Notes: generated from the sequence alone by a model not told the origin. Positions 8,151-16,869 are shown, counted from the first letter of the stretch. The stretch: DNA of 64,000 bases from an uncultured Archangium sp. (GCA_903905455.1 CAIVGN010000127.1:1-64000); one strand, 5' to 3'. Made by a program: numbers and translations.

Positions 8151-9257
8151 TCAGCGCAGCGGCAGTCGCACGGTGAAGGTGCTGCCTTCGCCCGGCGCGC
8201 TGACCGCGTTCACCTGGCCTCCGTGGGCGAGCACGATCATCCGCGTGATGGCCAGGCCCAGCCCGATGCTGCGCTCTGCGTGGGTGCGCTTCGCGTCACC
8301 GTGCACGTAGGCGGCGTACAGCCCCTTCATCAGCTCGACGGAGATGCCGGCGCCACGGTCGCTGACCTCGAGCACCACGTCGGGCCCCTCGTGTCGCACG
8401 GCCACCAGCACCTCGGCGCCGTCGGGGGAGTGCTGCACGGCATTGTTCACGAGGTTGATGATCACCTGCTGCAGCTTCGACTTGTCGACCATCGCCCGTG
8501 GGAGCCCGGGGCCCAGCTCCAGCTGCACGCGCATGGAGCGGCGCCGCACCAACGACTCCACCATCGCCACCGCGCGAGCCACCGCGTCGCCCAGGTCCAC
8601 CGACGCGAGGTCGAGTCGCAGTTGGCCCGCCTCGATCAACGCCGTGTCGAGGAAGGACTCGATGAGGTCGCGCATCAGGTCGGCCGCCTCGCAAATGCCG
8701 CGCAGCGAATCGGCGCTCTCTTCCTGGAGCGTCGGCCCGAGCGCTTCCTGGAGGAACAGGGCATTGGCCGCGATGGCCGTCAGCGGCGAGCGGAGATCGT
8801 GCGCGGCCATGCCCAGGAACTGGTCCTTGAGTCGCCCCAGGCGCGCGAGCTCGGCGAGCGACTGCTGGAGCGCCCGCTCCCGGGTCGAGAGTTCCTGGTT
8901 GAGCGTCAGCAACTCGCGTCGCAGCGTCTCCTGGTCGACCGGGTCGATGCTCCCGAACACCACGGTCCCCGCGGCGATGGGCAGGAACGAGGCGCGGTAC
9001 GTCTGCGGGAGCCCGGTGAACGCCATGACGTTGATGTTCCGCGAGGCGAAGCTGCGCGCGAGCACCGTCGCGTTCAGCTCGCGCTCGAAGGTCGCCAGCA
9101 ACGTCGAGAACACCACCCCCTGGAGCGGCCGGCCGAACAGCACCTGGGTGTGCACGTTGGATTCCACCACGCGGTCGGCGTCGTCGAGCAGCAGGTACAG
9201 CGCCGGCGCGTCGCCTCGCACCACCGACGCCAGGACCCGGTCGAGTTCGTCATTCAT
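8151..9257 (-). CDS. Soluble PAS-like sensor histidine kinase
   Basis: Autophosphorylating kinase of 368 residues with no transmembrane segment. Residues 15-100 look like a PAS-type sensor (YLLLDDADRVVESN), residues 105-145 a coiled-coil linker, then the HisKA H-box (MAAHDLRSPLT, His153), and a HATPase_c domain with N-box (NLVNNAVQHSP), DRGAGIS and GLGLAI. The ATG at 9257 is one base after the stop of the B12-binding protein gene, so both are translated from one mRNA. No response regulator is adjacent. It is probably the output partner of the cobalamin protein; light or B12 status would be the input (inference). Confidence 0.9.
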   Translation of the reverse strand: MNDELDRVLASVVRGDAPALYLLLDDADRVVESNVHTQVLFGRPLQGVVFSTLLATFERELNATVLARSFASRNINVMAFTGLPQTYRASFLPIAAGTVVFGSIDPVDQETLRRELLTLNQELSTRERALQQSLAELARLGRLKDQFLGMAAHDLRSPLTAIAANALFLQEALGPTLQEESADSLRGICEAADLMRDLIESFLDTALIEAGQLRLDLASVDLGDAVARAVAMVESLVRRRSMRVQLELGPGLPRAMVDKSKLQQVIINLVNNAVQHSPDGAEVLVAVRHEGPDVVLEVSDRGAGISVELMKGLYAAYVHGDAKRTHAERSIGLGLAITRMIVLAHGGQVNAVSAPGEGSTFTVRLPLR

Positions 9258-9258
9258 C

Positions 9259-9900
9259 TCAGGGCTCCCAACGAGCAACGAGGGCATCGAGCTCCGCGAG
9301 CGACGACACGCGCTGGACCCCGGGCACGGCCAGGAAGTCCGCCGCCCGGCCGTCCGAGAGCGCTTGCCCACCGACGATGATGCGCAGCTTCGGCAGGGCG
9401 GCGCGGGCCTGCCGCACCGCACGCAGCGCCGCGGGGAGGTTGTCGACGATGGTCACGGAGATCGCCACCAGGTCCGGAGGCTGCGCCGCGAGCATCGAGG
9501 CCAGCGCGTCAGCAGGCGTGTTGGCGCCCAGGAAATGGACCGCCCAGCCCGCGGCCTCGAGCGTGTCGGCGACGATGCGGCCACCGACCTGGTGGTACTC
9601 CTCGGCGGCGCACGAGACGATCGCGCGGCGCCCGTTGGGCTCACGCTCCAGCACCCGGGGAAACACGAGCCGCAGCATGTCCTCGGTGATCAAGGTGGCG
9701 AGGTGCTCCACGGCCACCGAGAGTTCACCCGAATGCCAGCGGTCACCGACCCTGTACAGGCATGCCTGGAAGAGCTGCTCGTACAATTCCCGCAGCGTCG
9801 CGCCCCCGTCGAGCAGGCGCTGGACGTCGTCGCGACAGGCCCGGCGATCGCCCCCGATGAGGTGCGCCAGGTACTCCTCCACGGCGCGGGGAGCGATCAC
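9259..9900 (-). CDS. Stand-alone photosensory-type B12-binding protein (CarH-like)
   Basis: A 213-residue protein made of a helical cap and a Rossmann cobalamin-binding domain, without the MerR DNA-binding domain of CarH. The cap has W55 followed by nine residues and E65-H66, the Wx9EH signature of adenosylcobalamin photoreceptors. The B12 motif is ExHxxG (E101, H103, G106), then exactly 41 residues to SxT, then 26 to GG, matching the MerR-type B12 signature rather than the DxHxxG form of B12-dependent enzymes. His103 would ligate cobalt. Start GTG at 9900, 21 bases after the upstream lipoprotein stop. The next gene is a histidine kinase, suggesting light- or B12-gated kinase control. Confidence 0.88.
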   Translation of the reverse strand: MIAPRAVEEYLAHLIGGDRRACRDDVQRLLDGGATLRELYEQLFQACLYRVGDRWHSGELSVAVEHLATLITEDMLRLVFPRVLEREPNGRRAIVSCAAEEYHQVGGRIVADTLEAAGWAVHFLGANTPADALASMLAAQPPDLVAISVTIVDNLPAALRAVRQARAALPKLRIIVGGQALSDGRAADFLAVPGVQRVSSLAELDALVARWEP

Positions 9901-9921
9901 CGTGGGGACCGTAGCAGGTCC

Positions 9922-11409
9922 TCAGGGGCAAACCGACTTGCGCACCGGGACCCGCGTGCGTTCGTGGTGTCGGAGCTCCGAGCCACTACTGGAAGCGTTC
10001 ACGTTGAGCGTGTGCAGCGCGGTGCCGTCGGGCCGTGAGAGGAACGCCAACCCCTCCTGCTCGCCGGTGGTGGCGATGGCAAAGAGCCGCAGCACGGTCC
10101 CGGTCTCGAGGTTCACCTTGAACAGCGACTTCGTGGCGTCATCGCTCGCGAGGTAGAGGGCGCCTTCGTAGATCTTTCCGCCCTGGATGCGGCCGACCAT
10201 CACCCCCGGCGCAGGGTGTAGCGGCAGACTCGCGGCGAGAGTGACAGCTGGCAGCGAGAAGAGGTTGAGCTGCGTGGTGGGGTCCCACTCGGCGAAGATG
10301 GCCTGGGAAGCGGGGCCGTTGATCGCCACCCACGGTACGCCCTTGGTCTGCAGGGCCTGGGGAAGCGCGTACTCGCTGCCCGACGAGAGCGACTGCGGGT
10401 CGAAGAGCACCAGCTTCGGGCTCAGGTACCCCTGGCGACCGTCCTCGAGGGGCGCGTAGAGCTTGCCGTTCCACACGTCGATGTCGCCGATGTGGTCGCT
10501 GCCGCCGAGCGCGAGGAGCGTGGGGATCGCAAAGTTGCTCACCTGCTGCCGCGCGAAAGAGAGGTCGGTGCGCTCGAGGCTCACGGTGCCGCTGAAGAAC
10601 CAGCTGGTGCCATCGCTCGCCACGCCTTGCCCCCGGGTCAACGCGGCGGTCCCGGCGAAGGCGTCGAGGCTGCGCTCGACCCACGCCTCGTCGTCGACCT
10701 GGCGGATGAAGCGGTCGACCGCGTCGTCGACGGTCAACGGCGTGCGCCCGGGGAGGAGCTGGGTCACCACCGCGCGCACCTCGTTGAGCGACACGGAGCT
10801 GAGCGCCCGCGTCGCCGTCGCCACCGGGTAGGCCGGGAGCGAAGTGCCGTTGCCGGGCACCGCGTCGGCGTCGAGCGAGAGCAACAACACCAGCGCCTTC
10901 TCGAGCTCCGCGGAGTGGGTGCAGGTGCCGGGCGTCACCAACTGCCAGGGCGAGAGCCGCGGCGCGCCGGGCACCGGGCGGAAGGTGAGGTCGGCGACGA
11001 CGAAGGTGAGCTGCTCGCCGGCGACGTAGGTGAAGCCACCGGTGGCGTCGGTGAGACCGCTGCGCAGGGAGCTCGTGTAGCGAACGCCCGCGAGCCCGCC
11101 GGGAAGCGGACCTTCGCCGCCGATCAACACGCCGTGGAGCAGCGTGCCGGCGTCGGCGATCGTTCCCGCGTCGGCGATCGTTCCCGCGTCGGTGATCGTA
11201 CCCGCGTCGGTGATCATTCCTGCGTCGGTGATCATTCCTGCGTCGGTGATCATTCCTGCGTCGATGGACGATCCTGCGTCGGCGAGCGTGCCCCCGTCGA
11301 GCGCGACCGATCCATCCGGTGCACCCTCGCCCGCGTCGCCGACCGCAGAGACCTCGGGCCCACACGCACTGAGCAGCAACACGAACCCGGCGATCAAAGA
11401 ACGCGACAT
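9922..11409 (-). CDS. Lipoprotein with Asp-Ala-Gly repeats and a beta-propeller-like C-terminus
   Basis: A 495-residue predicted outer-membrane lipoprotein. The signal peptide ends LLLSACGP (lipobox Cys16). Residues 40-90 are a low-complexity linker of six-residue units (T-D-A-G-M-I and variants) encoded by an 18-bp tandem array. Residues 95-150 resemble a carboxypeptidase-regulatory-like/Big fold. The rest contains repeated beta-strand motifs with W and D residues (GDIDVWNGKLYAPLED) suggestive of a beta-propeller. No enzyme motif is visible. It lies upstream of the B12 protein on the same strand with 21 bases between, so a shared transcript is possible. Confidence 0.75.
   Translation of the reverse strand: MSRSLIAGFVLLLSACGPEVSAVGDAGEGAPDGSVALDGGTLADAGSSIDAGMITDAGMITDAGMITDAGTITDAGTIADAGTIADAGTLLHGVLIGGEGPLPGGLAGVRYTSSLRSGLTDATGGFTYVAGEQLTFVVADLTFRPVPGAPRLSPWQLVTPGTCTHSAELEKALVLLLSLDADAVPGNGTSLPAYPVATATRALSSVSLNEVRAVVTQLLPGRTPLTVDDAVDRFIRQVDDEAWVERSLDAFAGTAALTRGQGVASDGTSWFFSGTVSLERTDLSFARQQVSNFAIPTLLALGGSDHIGDIDVWNGKLYAPLEDGRQGYLSPKLVLFDPQSLSSGSEYALPQALQTKGVPWVAINGPASQAIFAEWDPTTQLNLFSLPAVTLAASLPLHPAPGVMVGRIQGGKIYEGALYLASDDATKSLFKVNLETGTVLRLFAIATTGEQEGLAFLSRPDGTALHTLNVNASSSGSELRHHERTRVPVRKSVCP
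11150..11293. repeat. 18-bp tandem repeat inside lipoprotein gene
   Basis: Eight adjacent 18-base units based on GCGTCGGTGATCATTCCT, the last two degenerate. Three central units (11204-11257) are identical. The array is in frame and encodes the DAG-rich linker, so copy-number change would lengthen or shorten the linker without a frameshift. Confidence 0.9.
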
Positions 11410-11751
11410 GGGTTGCCTTTAGCGTGAACGGGCGCGTCGCCGCCCCTTCGCGTGCGAACTTCCCAGGGGCGACGGGCGAACAGTGCCGCGCGGCCTCGCG
11501 GGGCCAGGCGTGCCTCTCACTCCGGGCGCGCCGTGACGCGGCCATGCAGGCTTCGTGAAGGGTGCTGCACACTGACGGACTTTCGGCGCATGGGGACAGC
11601 ACCAGAAGTCCGTCAGTGTGCTCGAAGCCTGCAACCGTGAGTCAAGGAGCGGTGGCGCCGAGGCGCTGCTCGACGAGGCCTCGGTGCAGGCCCCTCGCGC
11701 CCCCACCCACCCCAGGGCCGTTCAGGCGGCGTCTGTGCTACGCGCGGCGCC
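11410..11751. other. Intergenic region between divergent genes, holds a hairpin element
   Basis: About 340 bases without a credible gene; the frames that are open lack family signal. It separates the leftward lipoprotein gene from the rightward thioesterase gene and so should contain both promoters, although no convincing -35/-10 pair was recognised. Its main structure is the inverted repeat at 11546-11632. Confidence 0.6.
11546..11632. repeat. Large nested inverted repeat (copy 1 of a hairpin family)
   Basis: Outer arms GCAGGCTTCG (11546-11555) and CGAAGCCTGC (11623-11632) are perfect. Inner arms CACACTGACGGACTT (11568-11582) and AAGTCCGTCAGTGTG (11606-11620) are also perfect, around a 23-base loop containing GGGGACAGCACC. 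There is no T-tract, so it is not a plain terminator. The inner arm core recurs at 42337-42381. Confidence 0.85.
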
Positions 11752-12264
11752 ATGTCTGCCTGGGACGACGTCACCTCGCACCTCGAACACCGCGTCACCT
11801 TCTCGGAGACCGACGGCCTGGGCTACGTGCACCACCGCTGCGCGGCCGTGTGGTTCGAGCAATCGCGCGAGGCGTTCTTCCGCCGCTTCGGCGTCTCTGC
11901 CCTCGAGCTCTACAAGCGCGGCTGGTACCTCGCGCTGCGCCAGCTCAACGTGCGCTTCGACAACTTCATCGGCTACGACGACCAGCTCTCGGTGCGGTGC
12001 GCGTTGACCAAGCTCGGCCGCGTCGCCGTGGACTTCCACTACCGGGTCGACAACCTCACCACCGGGAAGCTCGCCATCCGCGGGCACACCAACATGGTCG
12101 CCGTCGAGGCCACGGCCCCCGGCGCGCTGCCCACGCTGGGGCGCATCCGCTTCGATCGCGCCCCCTTCCAGAAGCTGGTGGTGCGCGTCGACGACCTCTA
12201 CGACGCGCCGCAGGGCGCCTGGCATCCCCCCCGGTGGGAACCGGAAGGCCTCTCAGAAACCTGA
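11752..12264 (+). CDS. Acyl-CoA thioesterase, hotdog fold (4-hydroxybenzoyl-CoA thioesterase family)
   Basis: A 170-residue cytoplasmic enzyme predicted to hydrolyse acyl-CoA or acyl-ACP thioesters. The N-terminal motif (VTFSETDGLGYVHH) matches the family pattern with the catalytic Asp, and WFEQSREAFF corresponds to the long central helix of the hotdog fold. Strands with FDNFIGYDDQLSV and DFHYRV follow. Substrate cannot be read from sequence. It starts about 120 bases after the hairpin element and is followed by a lipoprotein gene 74 bases on. Confidence 0.85.
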   Translation: MSAWDDVTSHLEHRVTFSETDGLGYVHHRCAAVWFEQSREAFFRRFGVSALELYKRGWYLALRQLNVRFDNFIGYDDQLSVRCALTKLGRVAVDFHYRVDNLTTGKLAIRGHTNMVAVEATAPGALPTLGRIRFDRAPFQKLVVRVDDLYDAPQGAWHPPRWEPEGLSET

Positions 12265-12338
12265 GAGCCCGGGCCCGCGAGACGCCCGCAACCGCACGCG
12301 CGCGTCCCGGCACGGTTGCTGCTCACCCCGGCCCACCC

Positions 12339-13319
12339 ATGCGTCTCCGCGCCGGAATCCTGATGTGCCTCGCCTTCGCCGCGTGCGGCGGTCCGCTGCC
12401 TGGCACCGCCACCACCGAAGACACGCTCGACGCCGGCCCCACCCGCCCCTCGGGTTGCGGCGGCGACGTCGACTGCCCCACGGGCATGCTCTGCGAGGCC
12501 TGCGCCGACGGCTTCGCCAGCTGCGTGCCCGGCTGCCGCACCGACGCGCAGTGCGGCACCAACCGGCTGTGCATGCACGACATCCAGTGTCTCTCGTGCC
12601 CGTGCCCCTCGGGGTGGTGCGACCTCGATCCCTGCCGCGACGTCGACGGCGACGGCTGGGCCGCGGCGCTGACCGGCACCTGCCCCGGCAAGCAGGTCGG
12701 AGACTGCGACGACTCCGTGACCACCGTGCACCCCGGCGGCGTCGAGCGCTGCGCCAACGGCCGCGATGACGACTGCGATGGCCGCCGCGACGCCCTCGAC
12801 GACGAGTGCCAGGACAGCTGCCCCGGCTCGTACTTCTGCGCCACGTCGATCAACTGCGCAGACCAGCACCAGTGCGACCGGGGCTGTTGCGCCCCGTGTG
12901 CCGTGCCCGTCGACCCTTCCTGCCCCGCCGATCAATGCCTGCTGCCCGGAGGCCTCGACGTGCAGGGCTGCCGCGCGCCGGCCGTGTGCGGCCCGTGCCT
13001 CAACTGCTCCACCTCGCCCGCGCCGGTATGCGGGAAGAACTTCGCGACCTACACCAACGCCTGCTTCGCCACCGCCGCGGGCACCACCGTGCTGCACGAC
13101 GGAGACTGCGCGCGCGGCGAAGGCGCCGAGTGCTTCGGCCCGGGTGATTGTTACTTCGAGCAGGTGTGCCGGCAGGTGAACGGCACCCTGCGCTGCGCCC
13201 GCCTCGGCACCTGCACCGTCGACGCGGACTGCGCGGGGGTCACCCAGGTGAGCACCTGCGACGCCGGCCTCGCTGACTGGGTATGCCGCGCCGAGCGCTG
13301 CGCAGCCCGCTGCCCCTGA
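12339..13319 (+). CDS. Cys-rich lipoprotein with MopE-type and Kazal-like motifs
   Basis: A 326-residue secreted lipoprotein: signal peptide ends LAFAACGG. The mature chain is extremely Cys-rich. Residues about 110-150 carry a MopE-type motif (DVDGDGW ... GDCDD ... CANGRDDDCDGRRD), thought to bind Ca2+ or another metal. Near residues 230-260, PVCGKNFATYTNACF followed by HDGDC resembles a Kazal-type protease-inhibitor domain. Probably displayed on the cell surface and disulfide-stabilised. Its convergent neighbour carries the same CDG-type motif, so the two may work together. Confidence 0.8.
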   Translation: MRLRAGILMCLAFAACGGPLPGTATTEDTLDAGPTRPSGCGGDVDCPTGMLCEACADGFASCVPGCRTDAQCGTNRLCMHDIQCLSCPCPSGWCDLDPCRDVDGDGWAAALTGTCPGKQVGDCDDSVTTVHPGGVERCANGRDDDCDGRRDALDDECQDSCPGSYFCATSINCADQHQCDRGCCAPCAVPVDPSCPADQCLLPGGLDVQGCRAPAVCGPCLNCSTSPAPVCGKNFATYTNACFATAAGTTVLHDGDCARGEGAECFGPGDCYFEQVCRQVNGTLRCARLGTCTVDADCAGVTQVSTCDAGLADWVCRAERCAARCP

Positions 13320-13486
13320 GCGCCGGTGATGAAACCGCCTCCCGTCGCGGAGAACGCCGATCCGTGTCTCCGGCTGGCGTCCCCCCCCTCGGCGCAGCAG
13401 GAACTGCGCCTTCGGGTCTGACCCGTGGGCGGCTCGCGCCGGGCGGTTCCCGCTCCGTCCGGCGCCCCCCTCACGGGCGCTGAGCC

Positions 13487-15028
13487 TCAGGGAGGACAGA
13501 CGAGGGCGGCCTGCACCGAGGTGGGCTCGGCCAGCGAGCGGTAGAACACCGCGAGCAACCGGCTGCCCTGGGCGGCGCCGAACTCGAAGTCGGCCACCAT
13601 GCCCGTCGACTGCAGCACCCGCGAGCGCACCTGCTTCACCGTGGGCAGCGCCGTGCCGAAATTGAGCGCCCCGGCCTCGAGCCACCCCACCACCATGTCG
13701 TCCTGCAGGCGCCGCGCGGTGCCGTGGCTGACGCGCTCGTGGTCCTGCACGCGGCTGAAGACGGTGCACACCGCGTTGGCCTGCCACACGTCGTCGCAAT
13801 AGATGACCCCCGACTCGTTGATGGCGTTGGGGGACGCGAGGGGCAGGTAGTTGGAGAACGTCAGGAAGACCTGCAGCCGGCCCGGCGTGGGCACCATCAC
13901 GTACCGGCCCAGCCCGCTGGTGGCGACCGCGCGCCCGCCGTCGAGCGACTCCACGCCACCCACGCTGACCGGCGAGCCTCCGTCCTTCGGGTCGACGTCA
14001 CCACCCCACGAGAGCACCGTCCCGTCGCTGGTGAGCGAGACCCCGGTCACCACGTCGACGGGGAAGCGCGTCGTGTACCCCGTCACCGTGGCGCTCTGCG
14101 AGCCCGGGGCCCAGGCGGCGAGCACCAGCCCGCCGTCGCGCTCGAAGGCCGCCTGCACCTGTCCGTCGTCGAGCACCGAGACCGACCAGGTCGTGGGCGG
14201 CACGCTGCCGGGGCGCTCGAGGGTGACTGGCGTCGGCTCGCTCGTCGTCACCCGCAGGAGGCCCATCGATCCGTCCACGCGGACGAAGCCCACCACCACC
14301 GTGCCGTTCGCGCTCGCGTGACCCTGGAAGCGGGCCAGCGCGACCCCCACGTCGACGGTGGTGATGGGGCCGCGCGGCTTGAGCAGGTCGTCGTACTGCT
14401 GCGCCGCGACCGTCGACGAACCGGCCGGAGCGGTGAAGAGCACATAGCCGCCGGGCACGGTCTCCACCGCCCAGGCATTGACGTCCTGGGCCAGGCGCAC
14501 CGAAGGCCGCGCGTCGGTCGCCCCGTCGCAGTCGTTGTCCAGGCCGTCGCAGGTCTGCTCGATGGCCTCGTAGCTCGGCCCGTAGGCCGCGGGGCCACAG
14601 GTGGCCGCGAAGCCCCCGTCGACACAGGACCGCGTGGTGTTGGCGCAGACGCCCAGGGTGAGGGCGCAGGCCGGCGCGGTGCTCACCTCCTCGTCGACGG
14701 TGCCGTCACAGTCGTCGTCCTTGCCGTTGCACTGCTCGGTCGAGGGCTTCACCTCGCCGAGGCACGGGCCCCAGATGCGGCTGTCGAGGCACAGCCGCAG
14801 GCCCGCCTTGCACTCGCCCTGCCCGCCGCCGCAGACCTCCGAGCTGCCCACCGCGCAGTCGCAGGCGCCGCTGAAGCCCTCGGGCCGGCAGAACCCCTCG
14901 TTGCAGGTCGTGCCGCCAGGGCAGGTGCCCGTCTCGCTGCAGTGCACCGTGCAGTCACGCAAGGTGGGCGCGTACACCGAGCACGTCGAGGCGCCCACGA
15001 ACACCACCAGGACCAGCAACTGCTTCAC
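13487..15028 (-). CDS. Secreted protein with MopE-like metal-binding motifs
   Basis: A 513-residue exported protein. After a signal peptide (LLVLVVFVGASTC) come Cys-rich modules, including two copies of the C-(N/D)-G-x-D-(D/N)-D-C-D-G motif (CNGKDDDCDGTVDE and CDGLDNDCDGATD) at about residues 95-165. The rest is a low-Cys, beta-rich region without a recognised domain. The GTG at 15028 overlaps the upstream gene's stop by 4 bases (GTGA), the usual coupling in this genome; a GTG one codon earlier is the alternative. It follows the TPR-PEGA protein in an operon. Confidence 0.78.
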   Translation of the reverse strand: MKQLLVLVVFVGASTCSVYAPTLRDCTVHCSETGTCPGGTTCNEGFCRPEGFSGACDCAVGSSEVCGGGQGECKAGLRLCLDSRIWGPCLGEVKPSTEQCNGKDDDCDGTVDEEVSTAPACALTLGVCANTTRSCVDGGFAATCGPAAYGPSYEAIEQTCDGLDNDCDGATDARPSVRLAQDVNAWAVETVPGGYVLFTAPAGSSTVAAQQYDDLLKPRGPITTVDVGVALARFQGHASANGTVVVGFVRVDGSMGLLRVTTSEPTPVTLERPGSVPPTTWSVSVLDDGQVQAAFERDGGLVLAAWAPGSQSATVTGYTTRFPVDVVTGVSLTSDGTVLSWGGDVDPKDGGSPVSVGGVESLDGGRAVATSGLGRYVMVPTPGRLQVFLTFSNYLPLASPNAINESGVIYCDDVWQANAVCTVFSRVQDHERVSHGTARRLQDDMVVGWLEAGALNFGTALPTVKQVRSRVLQSTGMVADFEFGAAQGSRLLAVFYRSLAEPTSVQAALVCPP

Positions 15029-16161
15029 CACGTCGTCCTCCAGGCGGCCCCGAGGCCCTGGCCACCCGGGGCAAAGAACAGGCTCACCTCGGGCTCATGG
15101 CCCAGCAACTCGGTGAGCACGAGGATGGCGCCGGTGGTGAGCGCCGCGCCCCCCGCCAGGCCGAAGACCCACGAGAGCGCGCTGGCCGTGTGCCCAGTGG
15201 CGTCGATGCGCTGCGCGTTGGCGTCGAAGGTGCCGCCCTGGTCGAAGAGCGTGCTGGTCTGCTTCGCCGCGCCCTGGGCCTGGAAGTGGAAGGCCACCGC
15301 GCCGCCGATGAGCGCCAGGCCCGCACCCGACACGATGAGCCCCACCACCGGCACCGCCTTCGGCCCGGCGCTGGTGCTGACGCCGCCCTCGAAGGCCGAG
15401 CCCGGGGTGAGCTTGATGGTGACGCTGCGCGCCTGGCCCGGCGTCACCGCCACCTCCAGGCTCGCGGTGAGGTGGCCGTCGCGGTCGGCGGTGATGGTGT
15501 GCGCGCCGACGCCGACCACGACCACCACCGGCGTCTCGCCCTGGAGCGTGCCGTCGATGGAGACGAGGGCGTTGGGCGGATCGGAGTTGATGATCAGCTT
15601 GCCCTCGGCGCGCTTCGGCTCGAGCGTCACGGTGACCGCGCTGCCGGTGAGCAGGGCCGTGGTCTCCGAGGCGGTCTCCTCGCCGCGGGTCGCGGTGATC
15701 ACCCGCTTGCCGGGGCGCAGCAGCAGCGGCTCCTGGAGCGGGGTCTTGCCCACCTCTTCGCCATCGACGGTGATGGTGGCCTCGCCCTCGCCGCTGATCA
15801 CCAGCGTCACCGCGGCGGTCAGGGCGCGGATCTCGTCGAGTTCCTTGCGCACCAGCTCGCGGCGCAGCGGGGTGATCTTCTTGCCGCCCTCGACCAGGTA
15901 GTCGTTGAGCGACTTCACCGCGGGCCCGTACTGGTAGAGGCGCCGCTGGGTGAGCCCGAGGTTGTAGAGGACCTCGAAGATCGGCGCGAGGCGGTAGGCC
16001 TGCCGGAACTCCGTGAGCGCCGCCTCGAAGTCACCGTCCTTGTAGAGGCCCACGCCCCGCTGAAAGCGCGCGGCGGCCTCCTTTTCGTCGGGGGTCGCGG
16101 CGAAGGAGGAGAGGCTCGTGAGAAGGGAGAGCAGCGCGAGCCACCGGAACCGTCGGGACAT
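15025..16161 (-). CDS. TPR and PEGA-domain exported membrane protein
   Basis: A 378-residue envelope protein. Signal peptide residues 1-22, then TPR-like helices (FQRGVGLYKDGDFEAALTEFRQAYRLAP) at 30-100, two PEGA-type beta domains (ITVDGEEVGKTPL and LVSIDGTLQGETPV) at about 115-260, and two C-terminal hydrophobic segments near 270-290 and 330-350. PEGA domains are common on myxobacterial surface proteins. It is the first gene of a two-gene unit with the MopE-like protein and probably helps anchor or assemble it. No enzymatic motif. Confidence 0.85.
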   Translation of the reverse strand: MSRRFRWLALLSLLTSLSSFAATPDEKEAAARFQRGVGLYKDGDFEAALTEFRQAYRLAPIFEVLYNLGLTQRRLYQYGPAVKSLNDYLVEGGKKITPLRRELVRKELDEIRALTAAVTLVISGEGEATITVDGEEVGKTPLQEPLLLRPGKRVITATRGEETASETTALLTGSAVTVTLEPKRAEGKLIINSDPPNALVSIDGTLQGETPVVVVVGVGAHTITADRDGHLTASLEVAVTPGQARSVTIKLTPGSAFEGGVSTSAGPKAVPVVGLIVSGAGLALIGGAVAFHFQAQGAAKQTSTLFDQGGTFDANAQRIDATGHTASALSWVFGLAGGAALTTGAILVLTELLGHEPEVSLFFAPGGQGLGAAWRTTW

Positions 16162-16224
16162 GGCCCGCGAGCATACCCCGCACTGCGCGGCGCAGGGGTC
16201 GGTCTCGGGGGGTGCGAGCCAGGG

Positions 16225-16869
16225 TCAGTGCGTGTCGGGCCTGACGTGCTCGGTGGCGGTGTCGATGACCAGCTCTTTGACCAGCAGCTCGCCGGCGGCG
16301 ATCTTCGCGGCGATGTCCGGGCGGGCGAGGAACTCCTTCACCCGCTGCTCGCGCTCGTCGACGCTCTTGACGAGGGCCGGGTACTTCTCGCGGGCCGCCG
16401 GGTCCTTGGCGGCCTTCTCGGCGGCGCAGTCGGAGTGCCGCGTCAGCACCACCACCTTCACCCCGTTGGTGACCGCGAGGTCGAGCATGTCGCCCTCTTC
16501 GGGGCCGATGACCGAGCCGGCCGTGCGCACGATGTAATAGTTGCGGCGCGTGTCGCCGGTCAGCTCGCTGGTGTCGATGCGCGCGTCCATGCACACCAGC
16601 AGCGCCACCAGCGGGTGCCGGGTGGAGCGCGGGAACGTGTCGCGCACCGAGGCCGCCATCTCGTTCTGCTTCATGAACTCGTCCCACACCTGCGTGGGGG
16701 TGATGTCCTCGTGGTGCTCGAGGTCGTACTCGTGCAGGTGGTCCTGGAAGCGGTACCCGATGTTCACCATCGCGCCGCCCATCACGAACTGCACCCGGGG
16801 GATCATCATCACCGCCACCAGCGCGGCGACGACGACGCCAGCCACGATCAGCCACTTGCGATTCTTCAT
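16225..16869 (-). CDS. Membrane-anchored beta-carbonic anhydrase-like protein
   Basis: A 214-residue protein with an N-terminal transmembrane segment (residues 6-24) and a beta-class carbonic anhydrase-like domain. The zinc signature is complete: CxDxR (CMDAR, near residue 93) and HxxC (HSDC). Conserved RTAGSVIG lies between them. Beta-CAs interconvert CO2 and bicarbonate; those with such short chains include quorum- or stress-related homologues of unknown substrate. The anchor predicts a periplasmic domain, unusual for this family. The gene is alone between two other leftward units. Confidence 0.85.
   Translation of the reverse strand: MKNRKWLIVAGVVVAALVAVMMIPRVQFVMGGAMVNIGYRFQDHLHEYDLEHHEDITPTQVWDEFMKQNEMAASVRDTFPRSTRHPLVALLVCMDARIDTSELTGDTRRNYYIVRTAGSVIGPEEGDMLDLAVTNGVKVVVLTRHSDCAAEKAAKDPAAREKYPALVKSVDEREQRVKEFLARPDIAAKIAAGELLVKELVIDTATEHVRPDTH

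Noticed and set aside
9259-9900. B12 domain of a methionine synthase or mutase
   Set aside because: The motif is ExHxxG with 41-residue spacing and a Wx9EH cap, and there is no catalytic domain.
11150-11293. 18-bp tandem repeats as a CRISPR array
   Set aside because: No spacers: units are contiguous and in frame, coding for the DAG linker.
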